From Sporodiniella umbellata (lineage: Eukaryota; Mucoromycota; Mucoromycetes; Mucorales; Rhizopodaceae): DNA of 64,000 nt. Within the stretch, counting starts at the first letter, position 1. Each line of letters starts with the position of its first letter. The notes beneath the pieces were generated by a model that was not told the origin of the DNA, ran no database searches, and worked only from the letters and a program-made list of their open reading frames with translations. Both the position numbers and the translations under genes were made by a program. The stretch is taken from NCBI GenBank assembly GCA_025677835.1, contig JAIXMR010000013.1:62001-126000 (forward strand), in the 5' to 3' direction. This document shows, piece by piece, positions 45,228 through 59,248 of the stretch.

Positions 45228-48200
45228 TGTTATATAGCCAGGAAAAAGGGAAAAAGAAAAAAGAAAAGAAAAAAAAGAGAAGAAAAATGAAAAGTAATGT
45301 GATGGGTTGTGGGCTTAAGAGCCAAGTGTCCGTTGTGTTCTTTTTCTTTCTTGCCTTAAATTGCTAAATCTAGATTATTGCGTACCAAAAAAGAGCTGCT
45401 TGTATGTAGCAACACAGTTTATTGGCCAGTGATCATTAAGAGTCTTGCTTTCTCTAATAGTAAATCTTGTGACCAAATACTTTTTTTTTTATATCGAGAC
45501 CTGTTACCACCAGCCTTTCCGCCGTATTAGTACTGACCTTATGCCAAAGTTTATAAATTCTATATTAGAAACTTTCGTTGATAAGCTGACAGCTACGAAA
45601 GCGCCATTTTGTTTCAACTATCAAGTAAAACTTAAGAGCTAATGTGTCGTAGATTACTTCGATTACAGCTCCTGTGAACTCATAGAACATCTATACGCCG
45701 ACTTTCTTCAAGCTTATCAAACAAGTAGAAGTGGATTCATTGTTACCCCTGAAATGTACTTTACTACTAGCAAGCTTTGTTTGTAATGGTTCATAAAGTA
45801 TTATAATCATGTCAATGGCAACCACAATACTAGACCGAATGCAGTGGTCATGCACATGAGCAAAATAAAAGCAGAAACAAAAGTTCTTTTTGGAAACTGG
45901 CCTAGTTGTGTTAGCCTATGGTTGCCCTCTCTTTATCTCACTAACAAAGAAATACATTTTTATTTGACCCTATGTTTGTACTGCCTTTGGCTCGTTTCAT
46001 GACCAACACACTTCTTACCTTAGACCATGGAGCCAATAATACAGCTGAAATGCTATACAAGTTTAACATAAAAGGGTTAGGCATGAAGCATTTATAATTA
46101 AAAAGAGTGTAGAAGCATTGTTGAATGTTTGCAAAGACAATTGTGCGCAATACAAAGGAATAATCGAAGCCTCGGAAAAAGACAATACCCGTACCAAGCG
46201 AGCATCCCTATGAGCAAAAGACAGATCACTATGTTTGCAAATATGCTTCAAAAGTATGTTTACACAGTTTCACTTTCATAATACCAGGGTCACATGTATT
46301 ACCAAGCCAGTGGTAATGTAACAGATGCCGAATTTTAGTAAAAAAGTCAAAAAGGTTTTTGCTATGAAATGAGCAGCTGGATTTTTTACCAAGTATTCGA
46401 CTAACAAAAGAACATAAAGATGTGGGTTTGTTCAGATATAGTCCAGAAAATTAACCTTTGCCGCACTCTAGCAGACTAAAGAAGGTTTGAAAAATACATT
46501 CAGCTGTATAAAGTTTCAAAACAAAGTGAGATAGAAACCCATCAAAGATTGAAGGATTGGAAATTGAGTTTCTTCGTCTTCTCATTTCCGTTGTGTCTAC
46601 CTGTGTTAAACAGCAAACACTGTGCTCATAAGAATGGCTATCAGAAATGACTTGAGTGCTTGCTGCAAAAAAAATGCAAATGCTTGGATGGCTTTATACA
46701 AATTGAGTCTATTTAAAGAGAAATTGTGTTAGATAAAATTAGTGTTTGGATTTACGGAAATATAGGAATAAAGACTTGAGCGCTAAAATTTTGTAGCAGG
46801 ATCTCTATACTATAAAATTTAAAAGCCAAGTAAAAACACAAGAACAGAAAACCTAACGAAGGAATAAAAAGCAATAGACAGCAAGTCTAAAAAATAAAAC
46901 GCCCCAGCTATTTTTAAATCCTGGTAGATTTTCTTTGGTTTCGTATAGCTTTCTAGATTTTGGCATTGCAGATAAAAATTCAGGTCATAATTTACCAAAA
47001 TCAGCAGGCCATAGTACCTGTGTCAGCAAGACGATTTTAGAATATTTTAGACTACTATTTCAGACACACCATAAATGCGTCTTGGGTGACTTAATACCAA
47101 GCAGTTTATGCTGAGTAATAAAAGCCCTAGCTTTTTGTAGCATTTTTTTGTTCCCATGTCTAGAAAAAAATACAAAGCCTCAGAATACCGGCCGACTGAT
47201 TTAAACACTCGTAGCCAAAGCAAAAAAAAAATACGTATTGTGTTTTCATCAGTTTAGGTTTACATTTCTTTGCTGAGCACATGGTCTTTTGTTAAACAGG
47301 TGGCTAGAGTACAAGCAAAGAAAAAAAAAGGGCAATTAGTATAGACAAGTAGATCTTGATTCATGGTCTTCCAACTACCAAAAAAAAAACGATGTACCAC
47401 TTGTAATAAACTCTTTGATTCAAGCAGGCCAATATCTATAACGTATTGAGATTTTTTGCTTTCAAACATCAAAAACCCAAAAACCTTGAGTATCTGTATA
47501 TACATTCAAATGTATCTAAAGCATATTTAGCATCTTTTTGTTTGAGAAGGTATAGATAACTCGTTTTATGAATATATATATGCTTGATCTTAGAACTAAC
47601 AATAGTGCCAGAAATAGCATGAGGTCTGTGATCTGTACGTCTAACAACTTTTGTATTATAGAGACAGTCAAAAGAGCGCATATACAGTTTAATTGGAGAA
47701 AGCTGTTGTTTCACTCAATAGAACATCGAAGGTTACGCTAGACTTTTTGCCCCAAAAAGACGCTTCTTTATATACAAAAGAGCAATGAGGGTAATGATCT
47801 ATTGCCAAATAGTAGGCGTGTATTTAAATCTCTTAAAATTAAGTCCTGGCCTAAGACATGTAAAACTGTTCTAATAAGTAAAAGAAAAGTAAAGTTTCTT
47901 TACGGGAAAGTACCAATAAAAAATTAAACATACACAGCGGGAAAACTTTGCTACTTCTTTCTGAGCCACACTACTCTTGATACACAATCGTTAATTTTTT
48001 TAAAAGGTCTCTCTACTTTTTTGCATCTATTGTTGCTTCATTAAAACTCTATATTATTTTTTACGTTGGCATACATTAAGACCTTTTTAACCTAATATTT
48101 TTTATATGTAATTCAAAACAATTAACAAAATAATGAATCTTATTACCTCTGCTTATAAAAAAGATACAAAAGTAATGTCAATTACTCTTGTGCTGTGTTA

Positions 48201-51200
48201 AAAACTGAAGCTAGCTTTGCAAAAATAGTGAGCAATTCCTTAAAATATCTAATAACGGTAAATTAAAGCACGTCGTAAATGTCCAGCCTCCGTATTTATT
48301 CAAGACAAATAAGACAAATAAGAAAGAAACTTTACAACAAGACATTTTGTGAGCATTTATATGGTAAACGCTTAGTTGAATGAGCTAAAAACAGTGTAAT
48401 GGACGTTGTTTTATTGCCAGTTTTTTTTTAATTCGGAGTTTTATTAAAAAGCAGAAATGTTAATAGAAGCATACGTGCATGTAAGAAGATATTTGTGTGC
48501 TATAGTACTGAAAGAGATATAGTGAAGGGGAAAAAAGCCTAAAACCTGATTTTTTGAAGCATATGCGAAGTGCTCCAACTCATACAGGTTTTCTATAACC
48601 CTAGCAAAAAAAAAAAAAAGAAAAGAACAATAAATTAACACGAACACTATTGACTGCAGAGCAAACTATTGTCGATTAGATAAAAATGGCCTTTTATTTT
48701 TCTTTTTTTCACTTTGATAGTAATGTAAACTGTCACACATACTGAAAACTGCTCGAAAAATCTAATGAATCGCGTCAGTATAAAATATAAGAATTACAAC
48801 AAAAAAAAGCCAAAGTACATTGGAAAGACTTTGGATCGATTCCAGATGCTTAGTTACAGATACACAAAGATTGTTTGTTAAGTTTATTTTAAAGAAAAAA
48901 GGAAACTTTGTTGATTTTAGTTACAAATGTTTTTATGGTAGACTTTGACAGAATATTTATTGGCGGTAAAAAAAAGCTTATTGAACGCCAAAGATTCTCA
49001 TTATAATAAATATCCAACGCTCGTTCTATCCATGTACCCAAAAATTGTAGACGACGTATCAAAATAATTACTTCATGTAAAGTGCATATTTTTAGAAACA
49101 TACGTGTAGTCACTTTTGGCATTTTCACAATACATCGATAACGGTCTTGGTTTTGGTAACTATAGTCCATTTCGTGACTAACGTGGTTAAATCTACAATT
49201 GCTAGACTGCTAGATACAACATGATATAGTTTGTGTGGTTCAGTTTTTCTGAAAAAAAGTTTTTGTTCAACAAAAGGAATATTTATGCCAAAAATCAACA
49301 TGTACTAAACGAAACTCTTCTGTAAGATTTTCTCGAAAAAATTGACTGGAGCACCGTACTGAGGCTTTGAAAAATTGAAAATGGTTTCGCTGTGAGAAAC
49401 GTCCGCACCACCTTTATTGTTTTACTCCATTATTTAGAGCATGAAAACTGTAATCTTTCGGAAAATCACTATACGCTATCCGTGGCAGTTGTATTTACTT
49501 GCTATTATATAGTTTATTGGTGCTTCTTTAATTCAACTGACAGCAGCTAATGAATGGATTGGAAAAGCAGCTTAATGACCATCAATAAGCTATTGTTAGT
49601 CCATGTTCAATAAAAAAAAAAACTATTTATTTATACAAACCGAAAAGTTTTTCTTTTAATTAGATGGCTTCCTATCCAATAGCTTCCTAAAGCTCTCAGG
49701 AAAGCCAAAAAAAAAAACCCCCTAAATTGTATACTAAACACTTAGTATGCCCTTTAAAAAAAAAAGGTTAGTGCGAAAAAGAGAACACAGCCTTCAATTA
49801 AAAAATCAAAAGAGCCATCTTGAGCAAAATGCGCTTTTCTTTAAAAAAAACTGTATTGCACCTATTCAAAGTGTCATATGTTTGTGCAATTGTACCTTTG
49901 TGTGATAGGTACCCTTAAGCTTGCGTCTTGTACAAAACTCGATAAGGTTCTGCAAAGGGTACACAGCTTTGTGCATCTTTAGTTGTGATTCACTATGTGT
50001 AACCCAGGTATTTCATTTACTGTTTCTCATAAAATAGAATGTTGATAAAAATAGCTGAAAAATGCAGCCAAATGAACATAGAACGAGAAACGCTCCTTTG
50101 TTTTAAAAGAAAGATTAGAGTCTTGAAAGTGTAAAAAAGCATTGCCCTCTACTTGGAATACTTGGTGATGTGCTGAAATTCTACAATACAATTTCTTTTG
50201 AAAATAAACTGGAGCTCACTTTCTGTTTTTATCTATCTTTGGAAAACTACTTCATTAAAACTATATTCTTTTTGTCTAGTTTTTTTTTGCAAGTTGGGCT
50301 GAATTATAGATTGAAGATTAGCTTTTAAAGTAAAAATCAGCTTCAAACTAAGTGACGCCGTAATCTGAGTAGTTTTCTTTTGAAAGAGCTTTAGGTGTTA
50401 CTGAGTAGTCTAGTAATCTTGTATGATAAAAACTGTGTCAAAACTCCGTACAGGTCAGTGGTGTTGTGGAAAATGCGTTCTCCCAAAGAGTGAGAAACCT
50501 TCACTAAAATAGTTGTTCAAAAAACGTCGATGAAAAACTAACTTTGTTTCTGCTTACCCTGCTCATACTCATAAATCCTTTTGACTGATTGTTTAATCTT
50601 TCTCAAGCAAAAAAAGATATTACATTGTTATCTGATATTTATGGTAAAAAAAGAGTTGTAGAAAAAAACCTCTAAACGATTTAAAAAAAAGGTTTTTTCT
50701 TGAATTTTAGCTTAAATATTAATGCAACCTGTGAGATACTCTACTTGATCATTTTTTCAACACGAAAAATTCAAGAAGTGTCAGCAATATTGCTTTAAGC
50801 AACATTTTTCAACTTTTATAAACTAAAGGTACCCTCGTGTTAAAAAGAGAAAGTCATGCAGAAGATTTTGTCAATGTATAAGCAGTCTAAAAAATAAAAG
50901 AAGAAAACAACCAAAAGATATAAAGTTTTAGCAAAAAAACTCAATTGTTTAGCTGTACAAGTTGCTAAATTGGCTAAACTTTCCTACGCTAATATAACTA
51001 CATTACATTCCCATTATGTATATACTATCTTTTCTGGGACCCTATGTATAATGTTTTGTAAATGGCACAAACATTGTAAGGGCAGCAAAATACTAGAGAT
51101 TAGGGATTTTCTTAAAATACGTTAAGCATTGGATACTACCTAAATATATTTGCTAGACAAAAAAGTCGCTCCGGTTTAGTTAGATCGAAATTTCAGTTTT

Positions 51201-53364
51201 CATAATACCACAATTTGTTGCTCAACAGTGTACCAAAAAAATAAAGCCCTTAGTGAAGGTATATACGGTAACGGGTTTAATATTTTTCAGCGTTTTAGAT
51301 AGTTCGTCCTTTAAAAAAAAAACTGTTACTATGCAAAAGTTGTTCTAACTGGATTCGACATCTATTTTTTTTTGTAGCATGTTCTTTTTATTTCTTTTTG
51401 AGTTGTTTATAACTTGGAAAAAAGTAGTCTCGGGTGTTGAAATTACACACTGTCGGAAATTGCTGATAGGTGTCCTTCGATTCTGACGCCATTTTGCCAA
51501 CATTTGAAGAATACCACTCTAGATTACTTGTTAACTCTTTCTAGATGTTGGTTGCACATAGTTGTACCGAAAAACGAATAGAGAGAGCAAAAACAAAGCC
51601 TTATCTTTAATGAGCTTAAATACATTTCGCTCAACGATAAAGTAGATGGTTTACTCATCAAACTTAGATTTCCAATTAGAGACTGATATAGACAATTGCT
51701 CAAAGCCTATTGTTGTAATATTAGTACTAAATGCAAAAATTGAGCTCGTCTAAAGCTACTTAATAGTATAGTTTTAAGCGTTTTAAACATCTCAAAAAAG
51801 GGTAATAAAACAACAGCCCAAAACAAACTCTAAGCATCTTGGTAAGCGTTTCTAATACCAGGAGTCTGTATATCACTTATATTTAGAAACACATGAGGCG
51901 TCTCTCTTTGGTTTTAAGATGAAAATACATAGCAATTGTGGTGTTGTTGTTCTTTATGCTTGTTTTGAGTAATACTCTTTCCAGATCAATATATAAAGCA
52001 AACTACAAGACGGCACTTAATTTTTAAATCAAGTTCGTTGAAAGAAGAATATAATACTAAGAAATTTCTATTTACGCCCTTAGTTTTTAGATTATCATTT
52101 ACAAAAAAAAAACTTTCTTTCACTATTCTATAATGACTCTAAAAATGCTTTTATAAATACCAAAACTAATGCTTTATTTGGACAAGCCTTTTGAGCAACA
52201 GATTCAGGATTTTTTTCTTTTAGCTTTAAAACGGCTGTTAGTGACACTGTTTAACTTTGCAACCCAATCGTTTCTAATGTCCTAAAGAATTTTTTTTTTG
52301 TAAAGACAACCTCTTGTTTACAAAAAGCGATCTTCAGTCTAATAATAATAAAAAGATTTGTTGGTACAACCAATATTTAATTTGAAAGACAAAAAGAGCG
52401 ACTTTTCGTGTACAACCAATTTCTAGAACAAGCAAAAGCATTTATCATTCTTTAATTACTGTTTTTCGGTTTCTTATCTTTTGGTGCTCCCATTGTACCA
52501 CTTTTGACGTATGCTGCTTACCCGTTGAGCAATGCATTTACTTTGATTTCATTGGAATTTTGGATATGTCTCTATCTCTATAAATCAAACACAGGAAATA
52601 AAACATGAAGAACAGTATAAAAGTACTATGTAACGCTGGTGACCTGGGGTTATTTTAAGTGTATGCAAATATTAGCTAATTTAATCAATTGAGCATGATA
52701 CGCGATTTGTGTTTTCTAATCCCAATACATACTTTTTTTCTAAAACGAGTACTCGGTTTTACTTTTATAATTTTTCATCGTTTAAAAATTGAGGTCAAAA
52801 TAATCGTTGCATAAAATTAATACTAGCTTTGTATTGTTGTGTTACGTGTAACCTTAGTTAGAATGAAAACCAGGAATAAGTTGATTTCGTTTACGGTTTC
52901 ACTAATTGCGATTTGGGCTACACTACCATTATTCATTATGCGAACCTCTCTACCTGCTCTCAATAACAAAAAACACTTTTTTCTGTTTTTTTTCTCATCA
53001 AACTCAAAGATATAAAGGGTATAATGGAATCGTTTTGTATTTCCAGTAAAAAGTATTTAAATCTGGTTTGCAATCCTACTTTCTTTGACAAGTTCAGTAA
53101 ACAGACTAAGCACTGGTTAGTCATTGTAAAACCAAAGGGATTAATGTATCATTGCACAAATTCATTATATTTAATAGAAAAAAGGAAAATTTGACTTATA
53201 TATGGATAGACTTGCTATTTCGAGGATGTTTACCAGGGTTTCAGTCTTTTGCTAACTGTCCGACAAGATAGCATTTAAATAATCTGCCCCATGGGTTCTT
53301 TGGTTTTCTTTTTCACTTTCAAACAACAACTTTCATTTCTCTGAATAAACAAAAAACACCTACA
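45228..53364. other. 8.1-kb gene-free region
   Basis: The longest stretch with no supported gene. It is AT-rich throughout, with scattered A and T runs, and has short open frames on both strands (for example near 45.5, 47.3, 48.5 and 49.0 kb) that lack domains, splice partners or coding bias. I saw no tandem repeat, transposase, reverse-transcriptase motif, tRNA or rRNA. The last about 180 nt are the aminopeptidase promoter, with TATATAT near 53200. Confidence 0.5.
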
Positions 53365-54892
53365 ATGAAGCTTCTTTCCTTAACAATCTTATCTGCATCT
53401 GCTCTTGTTGCTTTTGTAAATGCAAGCCCTTTGGCCGATAGACGTGATTCTGCTACTAACTCTAAATCCGAACGCCGATTGATTCAAACCAGGTACGGAT
53501 ATATACGCCATTTGCTTCTTTAGTATTTTGTTTTAGAGCAATCATCCTTATATCTTGTTCTGTAGCGATGAAGCTCCTGCCAAATGGATGACAGAATCTG
53601 AAACTTTGGAATTGGTCCGTTCAAAAACCAAGTTTATGGATGTCACAGACTTTACTCGTGTTTCACGTGTACTGTCTAAAGCCAGTTGGACACCATGTAA
53701 GTAACAACATATTTGTTAAATTTGAACACATGAGCATTAACTTCTAATACTATGAAGTCATTCCCACTAAGTCTGAGTATCAAAGCGAAGCTACTCCTTT
53801 CATCAGCAAGCTTAATACCAAAAACATGGAAACTGTTTTGACTGCATTTAGTAAATTCCAAAACAGATACTACAAGTCCTCTTACGGTGCTCAGTCTAGC
53901 CGCTGGTTGATTCAGCAGGTGAAGGACATTGCAGCTAGCAACAAAGCAGTTACTGTCACTCCATTCGATCACTCAGTAGGTTTTTTTTTTATATCCGAAT
54001 CGTTATTTTTCTGGTCAAATCATTGAACAAATATCATTTGAATTAGTGGGGTCAATCTTCTATAATTGCAAGAATAGAAGGTTCCAACGCCGCTCTCAAA
54101 GACGAAATTGTTATTCTCGGTGCCCATCAAGACTCTATTAACCAAAATTCCCCCATGAATGGTCGTGCTCCCGGTGCTGATGTAAATATAATTTGAACGC
54201 CATTCGTTTTTTTAAAAAATTAATTGATTTTTTTCTTTTTATACAACCATAGGATGATGGTAGTGGTACTGTTTCTATTTTAGAAGCATTCCGTAGTCTT
54301 GTTCAAAATGGATTTAAGCCAGAAAGATCAGTTGAATTCCATTGGTACAGTGGAGAAGAGGGCGGCCTCTTAGGTAGCCAAGCCATTTCTAGCAAGTACC
54401 AATCTCAAGGAAAAAAGGTCGTTGGTATGCTTCAAAATGATATGACTGGTTACATTGGTAGAAGCAAAGAAGTTATTGGTATTGTTACAGACCATGTCGA
54501 TAACAAGGTAAAGAGTTTTATAATAGTAAAAAACCTTTTTCTTTAAATTTCTCTAACAAGATAGCTTATAGTTGACCAACTTCCTCAAAAACTTGGTAGA
54601 TACCTATGCCAGTATTCCTTATGTAGAAACCGAGTGTGGTTACGCCTGTAGCGGTAAGACAAAAAAAACCATATGAGCATAGTAACGTTAACTCAAATTT
54701 CAAACAGATCACGCCTCTTGGCTCAAATATGGCTATCCATCTGCTTTTGCTATTGAAAGCACTTTTGAAGACTCCAACCCCAAGATCCATAGTGCTAATG
54801 ATGTGATTGAAGGCCTCTCATTTGATCACATGAAAGAGTTTTCTAAGCTTGCTGTTGGGTTTGCTGTTGAACTTTCTCACAAGCGCAACTAA
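53365..54892 (+). CDS. Secreted M28 leucine aminopeptidase
   Basis: Seven exons (53365-53492, 53566-53696, 53758-53975, 54047-54181, 54253-54507, 54572-54653, 54708-54892), introns 60-73 nt, give 377 residues. A signal peptide ([17 protein letters not shown], then VNAS) is followed by a short propeptide region. The di-zinc site of M28E aminopeptidases is complete: GAHQDS (His, Asp), PGADDDGSGT (bridging Asp), [11 protein letters not shown] (catalytic Glu and Glu ligand), MLQNDMTGY (Asp) and CSDHASW (last His). The His comes from a codon that splicing rebuilds. The enzyme removes N-terminal amino acids, mostly hydrophobic, from peptides outside the cell. AATAAA words follow the stop at about 54957. 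Confidence 0.96.
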
Positions 54893-55132
54893 AAAAACAG
54901 CTTGGCTGCATAAAAGCTTTATTTTTACTTAACTTAGGTTAATCCGTTGATCGTAATAAAAATAAAGTGTTTAAACAAAACAATTACATAGCAAGCTACT
55001 TTTTGCTTTTTTTTTTTTCGCGTTGTGAAGCACACTAATATCCTTTTTGTGTGTACGTGACTTGGTGCAATAAAAAAAAAGTATCAGTCAGGGCCAAAAG
55101 TTAATTTTATTTTCTTTTTATCAGACATCAGC

Positions 55133-56146
55133 ATGTCAAAATTCGATTCATCCTTATTGGTAAAAAATGTCGAGACATCCTCAAAAGAGCTTGAAGACAT
55201 CCTCTTAAGCTATATGCGAAAAAAGATTGATGTATGTTTTTTCTAGAACCGTATACCCTTTTCATTCTAAGGTTTTTGTATTTTTTTTATAGGGTACTTT
55301 GGAAGACCAGTACGATTTTGAAGAATACGAGCAAGTTCAGCATATTTTAGACAAACTCAAAGACGTTCAAGCAGATTCGTACCTAGCTACAAGGGATAGT
55401 AAAGAAGCAACATCTGAAGCAAAAGGATCTTTGGATAAAAGACAAGTTGAAATGCAAGACGTCATGTACGAAAAGAGACACATTCTTGAGGAAATTGTGA
55501 AGTGCCACGAGTTTAGGTACAAACAGAAAAATATCGCATTCTTCTCTTGTTAAAGCCGGCGTATATATAGATCCGTATATCAAGATGTTGAGCTTATACC
55601 ATTAGAAGAGTTTCAAGCAAAAGCGTCCGAGAAACATTCAGTTAACACAGATGAACGCCAGCTTATGATCAGTCGACTAGAATACGAATTGGCTATCCGG
55701 TCAGAGTAAGAAATTTTTACAAAAAGACAAACAGAAATGCAACAACAATTGATTCAGTTTAATCATCTAGACTTAAAGAACAACAAGAAGCACTTTTGAA
55801 ATTAAAGGCTCAGTTGATCAAGGAAAACATCGATGTAGAAAGAAAAGTTGACCAGTTTGATGGACTACTGGACGACTTTGTTGACGTAAGACAAAAAAAA
55901 AAAAGTTAAATTTGAGGATAACATTAATGCTATGGTTAGTCCACAGCCCCTGTTATGGCGGCCTTAAAGACAGAAGAACGGGAAATAGAGCTTGCTGAAG
56001 GGAAATTAAAGCTTGATGGTGCTGCGGTAAATAGTGTACAACAGCCTACCGAGGTTTTAGAAGATCAGTTGATGGCTGATGTCACTGAAACCACCACAAA
56101 TACAGCAGAAACTCGCGAGTCAGAAGATGTGATGGATCAATCATAA
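55133..56146 (+). CDS. THOC5: THO complex subunit 5-like protein
   Basis: Five exons (55133-55231, 55293-55516, 55571-55705, 55771-55885, 55940-56146) give 259 residues. THO couples transcription to mRNA export in the nucleus. Family signatures are the helical QVQHILDKLKDV stretch, EEIVKCHEFRSVYQDVELI followed by PLEEFQAKA (compare the CHEF.. and ELVSLEEF words of THOC5), and RLEYELAIRSELKEQQEAL, mostly coiled coil. The protein covers only the N-terminal coiled-coil half of animal THOC5, as in other fungi. It ends in a polar, acidic tail. The CHEFR/SVYQ and RSE/LKEQ joins depend on correct splicing. Tail-to-tail with pwp2, 117 nt apart. Confidence 0.88.
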
Positions 56147-56263
56147 TAAAATTCAATAAATTAATATGTAAATACAACAGTCTGTAGTGACACATCAGAC
56201 AAGCCTCCGTAAAAGTGGATAGAGTAAAGAAATATCTGTAAAGAGTATTAAAGGGGATGTATT

Positions 56264-59248
56264 TTATTCTACAACTGGTTTTGCGGCGAGGAGTTGCTGG
56301 CTTAAGAGATATTTGAGTGTGTAGTTATTAGAGTCACATCTATAGCCAGAAAAGTTAGTTAAATAGTAAAAACCAGAGCTACAACTTACAATGTTGAGAT
56401 GTCGTCTCGTACACGGTTGACACCCTTATGCAAAGCTCTAAAAACAGGCTGAAACTGTCCACGATGATCACGAAGATATCTACCATGATAGGTCATGATA
56501 TTGGTTACCCACAACAAATGAAACTCTATATGAGGGCTTGTTTCCATATGAATACCAATAAATGAAAGAAGCTTGAAAAGATATTTTTCTGGCATGTTTT
56601 GACAAACGAGACTGACAGAATCAGGAGCGATGCCTTCGAAAACAGTGTGTAACAGAGACTTTTCATTTAATCGGAATCCCATACAAAGAGATTTCAGGTA
56701 TTCTTTTTCTGAAAGAGCCTCTAGAATTGTTTCAGGTGTGATATCCATTTCAAGGTCAAAAGGATCAAACAAAATGTCCTCATCCAAAGAGTATATTAAT
56801 AGACCATCTGTAGTAGCAGCAGCCCATGATCGTCCAGTAGGCGAAAAGCGCACTGCTGTTGATTTAACCTCAGGCCTTACTTTTCTAACAGACAAATCAC
56901 CTGTCCTTGTCCCTGGCAAAGAATTGTCTATGCGCTCTTCAATATCGGACCCTTCTTCTTCCATTTCTTCAATGTTTCCAAACTCTGTCATGTTTTTCGA
57001 GTTCAAATACTCCTGAGTGCCATCGAGAGAAAGGTTTTGAGAAATTTGGAACTTTTTAACCAAAAACGTGCTTTCAACATCATAGATACATATGTACTTG
57101 CTGGTACCAGAGCCAATAATACTGGAACCGTCGGCAGTATAGCAGATAGAGTTAAAGCACTTTCCAGAAGAAGCATTGTCTGCTGTGGTACGGTCATCTT
57201 TTTTACGGCCTCCCATAATGTCTTTTCGGCCATCAATGGTGTTCAGTACATTGCCCTCTTCAGCACCCCAGAAAGTAATTTGTCCATCTAAAGTTGTAGC
57301 AGCGATTTCTTTACCATCAGGCTTGAACGCCACGGCCAATACCTCCGTTTGATGTACAAGTGGCTCAATTGTCTTACCACGTCCAAACACGTCCCATGTA
57401 CGAGCAGAATGATCCCAACTTCCGCTTGCAAGAATCATGCCTGTAGGGGAGAAAGCAAGAGAGCTAATAGGGCCAGTGTGACCTGCCATTATATCTAACA
57501 ATTTGCCAGTTTGGACACTCCAAACATAAATTTCAAATGTGTCCATTGTGCCAGCACAAACTATTTCTCCAGATGGGTCGATTGCAAGACTAGTAAACTG
57601 GACAGGATTGGGGCTTGTAAACGTCCTGAAATTACGGTAACGAACCAGGTCAAATGCGCGCACAGTACCATCAGAGCTAGCAGAAAATAGCACCTTTCCC
57701 TGTTTAGCGAATTCAACGGCTTTGACACCGCCGTTATGATCGCTAAAAGTCACGTAGCAGAATCCAGAGTTTGTATTCCACACTTTCACTTTACCGTCGT
57801 CGCCACCAGTAGCAAGAGATTGACCATCTGTAGAGTAAGAAACAGTGTTTATGTCGTAGTAGTGCCCCTGCTGCTTCAGCACATAAGTCTCTGATTGCCA
57901 TTCCCAAACCAATAGCTGACCAAGCGCTCTAGAACCAAACGCCAACCATTCTCCTGTAGCATTGATGGCAACCGTATCAATTTTGTGTTGAGAAATGCTA
58001 TGCGAAAGAACCAACTATAGTAAGTACCTAGCACTGATTTTAAAAAAAAACTAAATTACCTCAAAGTATGGATAGTAGTAAAGTGAGGTACTTCATACAA
58101 ACCAAACAAACCATTAGAGAAACCTACAACTACCAAATTGCTGGCTGAAAAAAAATCTGCCACGTTTACTTTAACACCGGGCATGTTGAAGTAGTTCTTT
58201 TTCAAAATTCGCCATTTTGCTTTATCAACACGGACAGTCTCGACTCCGTTTTCGTCAACATCCACCATCTCGGTGTCAGAGTCACCGTGCAAGTCTGAAT
58301 AGGTCGTATTCTTCCATTGAAATAAAGCACCATCTCGACTGACAGTATATATCTGCAGACACTGTGATAAGTACAAAATGTTGTGGCAATGAGGCTTTTT
58401 TCTCTTACATTAGCCATATCGGCAGAGAACCACGCATTAATAACATAATCGCGGTGTCCAGAAAGTGTTGATGGAACAAATTTCTCTGCATCTCTTTCTA
58501 TGGTATATATACGCGAAGACATGTCTTTTGAAGAAGTGATGATAAATCTACAGCACGATAACCAATTTAAGAAACAGTATAATGATATCATTTTTACCTA
58601 GAGTCAGGACTCCAATTGATATTCGTTATCTTGTCGTGGTGTCCGACCGATGTTTTTAATCGAACAAAAGGTGCATATTCGCGAGTGTGGCCTGGCGCCT
58701 TCCAAAATTCTACGTTTTTTCCAATCGCAAGGGCAAAGTATTTCCCATCAGGGCTAAATTTGGCACTTTTAACTGTCCCTTTGAAGTTCATATGATGAAG
58801 AACAACTCGGCGTGCTACACTAATCAATAGAGCTCGACCATCTATTGTTTTTGAAAGGCAAATTGGAGTTACGAAACATTCAAATCGTGAAAAGGGATTT
58901 CTTGCCTAAATCGATCGTCACTAAGAGATTTCCTTTTGGTGAAAGTACTAGCCGATCTATATTTTTGCGCATTTCAACTGGAAGTGTACAGGAAGTATTG
59001 CTATTTAGAAACAAAATAAATATACGAGATTGCAAATAGAGTTTTGTAGGATTGCTCTTACTTGACGAGATCGAAGATTGAAACCCGATTGCCGACAACA
59101 CTGATAATGGAGTTTCCATCTGGTGTAAACAAAACATTACCACCTGTATAAACAGTTCCTAAGAGATTGGAAAACTAGCAGCCTTTGTTAGATTTCTCTC
59201 TTATTTTTTTTTTTTTTGTTTGAACAGTACTTTGTATGAAGACTTCAT
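56264..59248 (-). CDS. pwp2: Pwp2, U3 snoRNP / small-subunit processome WD40 protein
   Basis: Eight exons (59231-59248, 59062-59174, 58906-59000, 58598-58841, 58409-58547, 58060-58352, 56390-57997, 56264-56339) give 861 residues, near the yeast length of about 920. It starts MKSSYKFSNLLGTVY, the conserved Pwp2 N-terminus, whose first 18 nt are their own exon. Two WD40 propellers follow, with TIDLDGRALLISVARRVV, LSGHRDYVINAWFS, YTVSRDGALFQWK, HTLSISQHKIDTVAINATGE and LLVWEWQSETYVLKQQGHYY (cut from longer runs), then a C-terminal helical part ending LLSQQLLAAKPVVE. Pwp2 is in the UTP-B complex and is needed for 18S rRNA processing in the nucleolus. Intron 3 uses GC-AG (GCAAGA donor at 58905), required to keep frame. 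The other introns are 50-62 nt. Confidence 0.95.
58842..58905 (-). other. GC-AG intron in pwp2
   Basis: The 64-nt third intron begins GCAAGA and ends CAATAG. No GT donor in the exon keeps the frame open: the frame hits TGA 34 nt past the GC. The join TIDL-DGRALL matches the Pwp2 family. Confidence 0.85.

Noticed and set aside
48889..49170. 93-codon minus-strand frame starting MDYSYQNQDR
   Set aside because: No family match, no splice partners and no support from composition.
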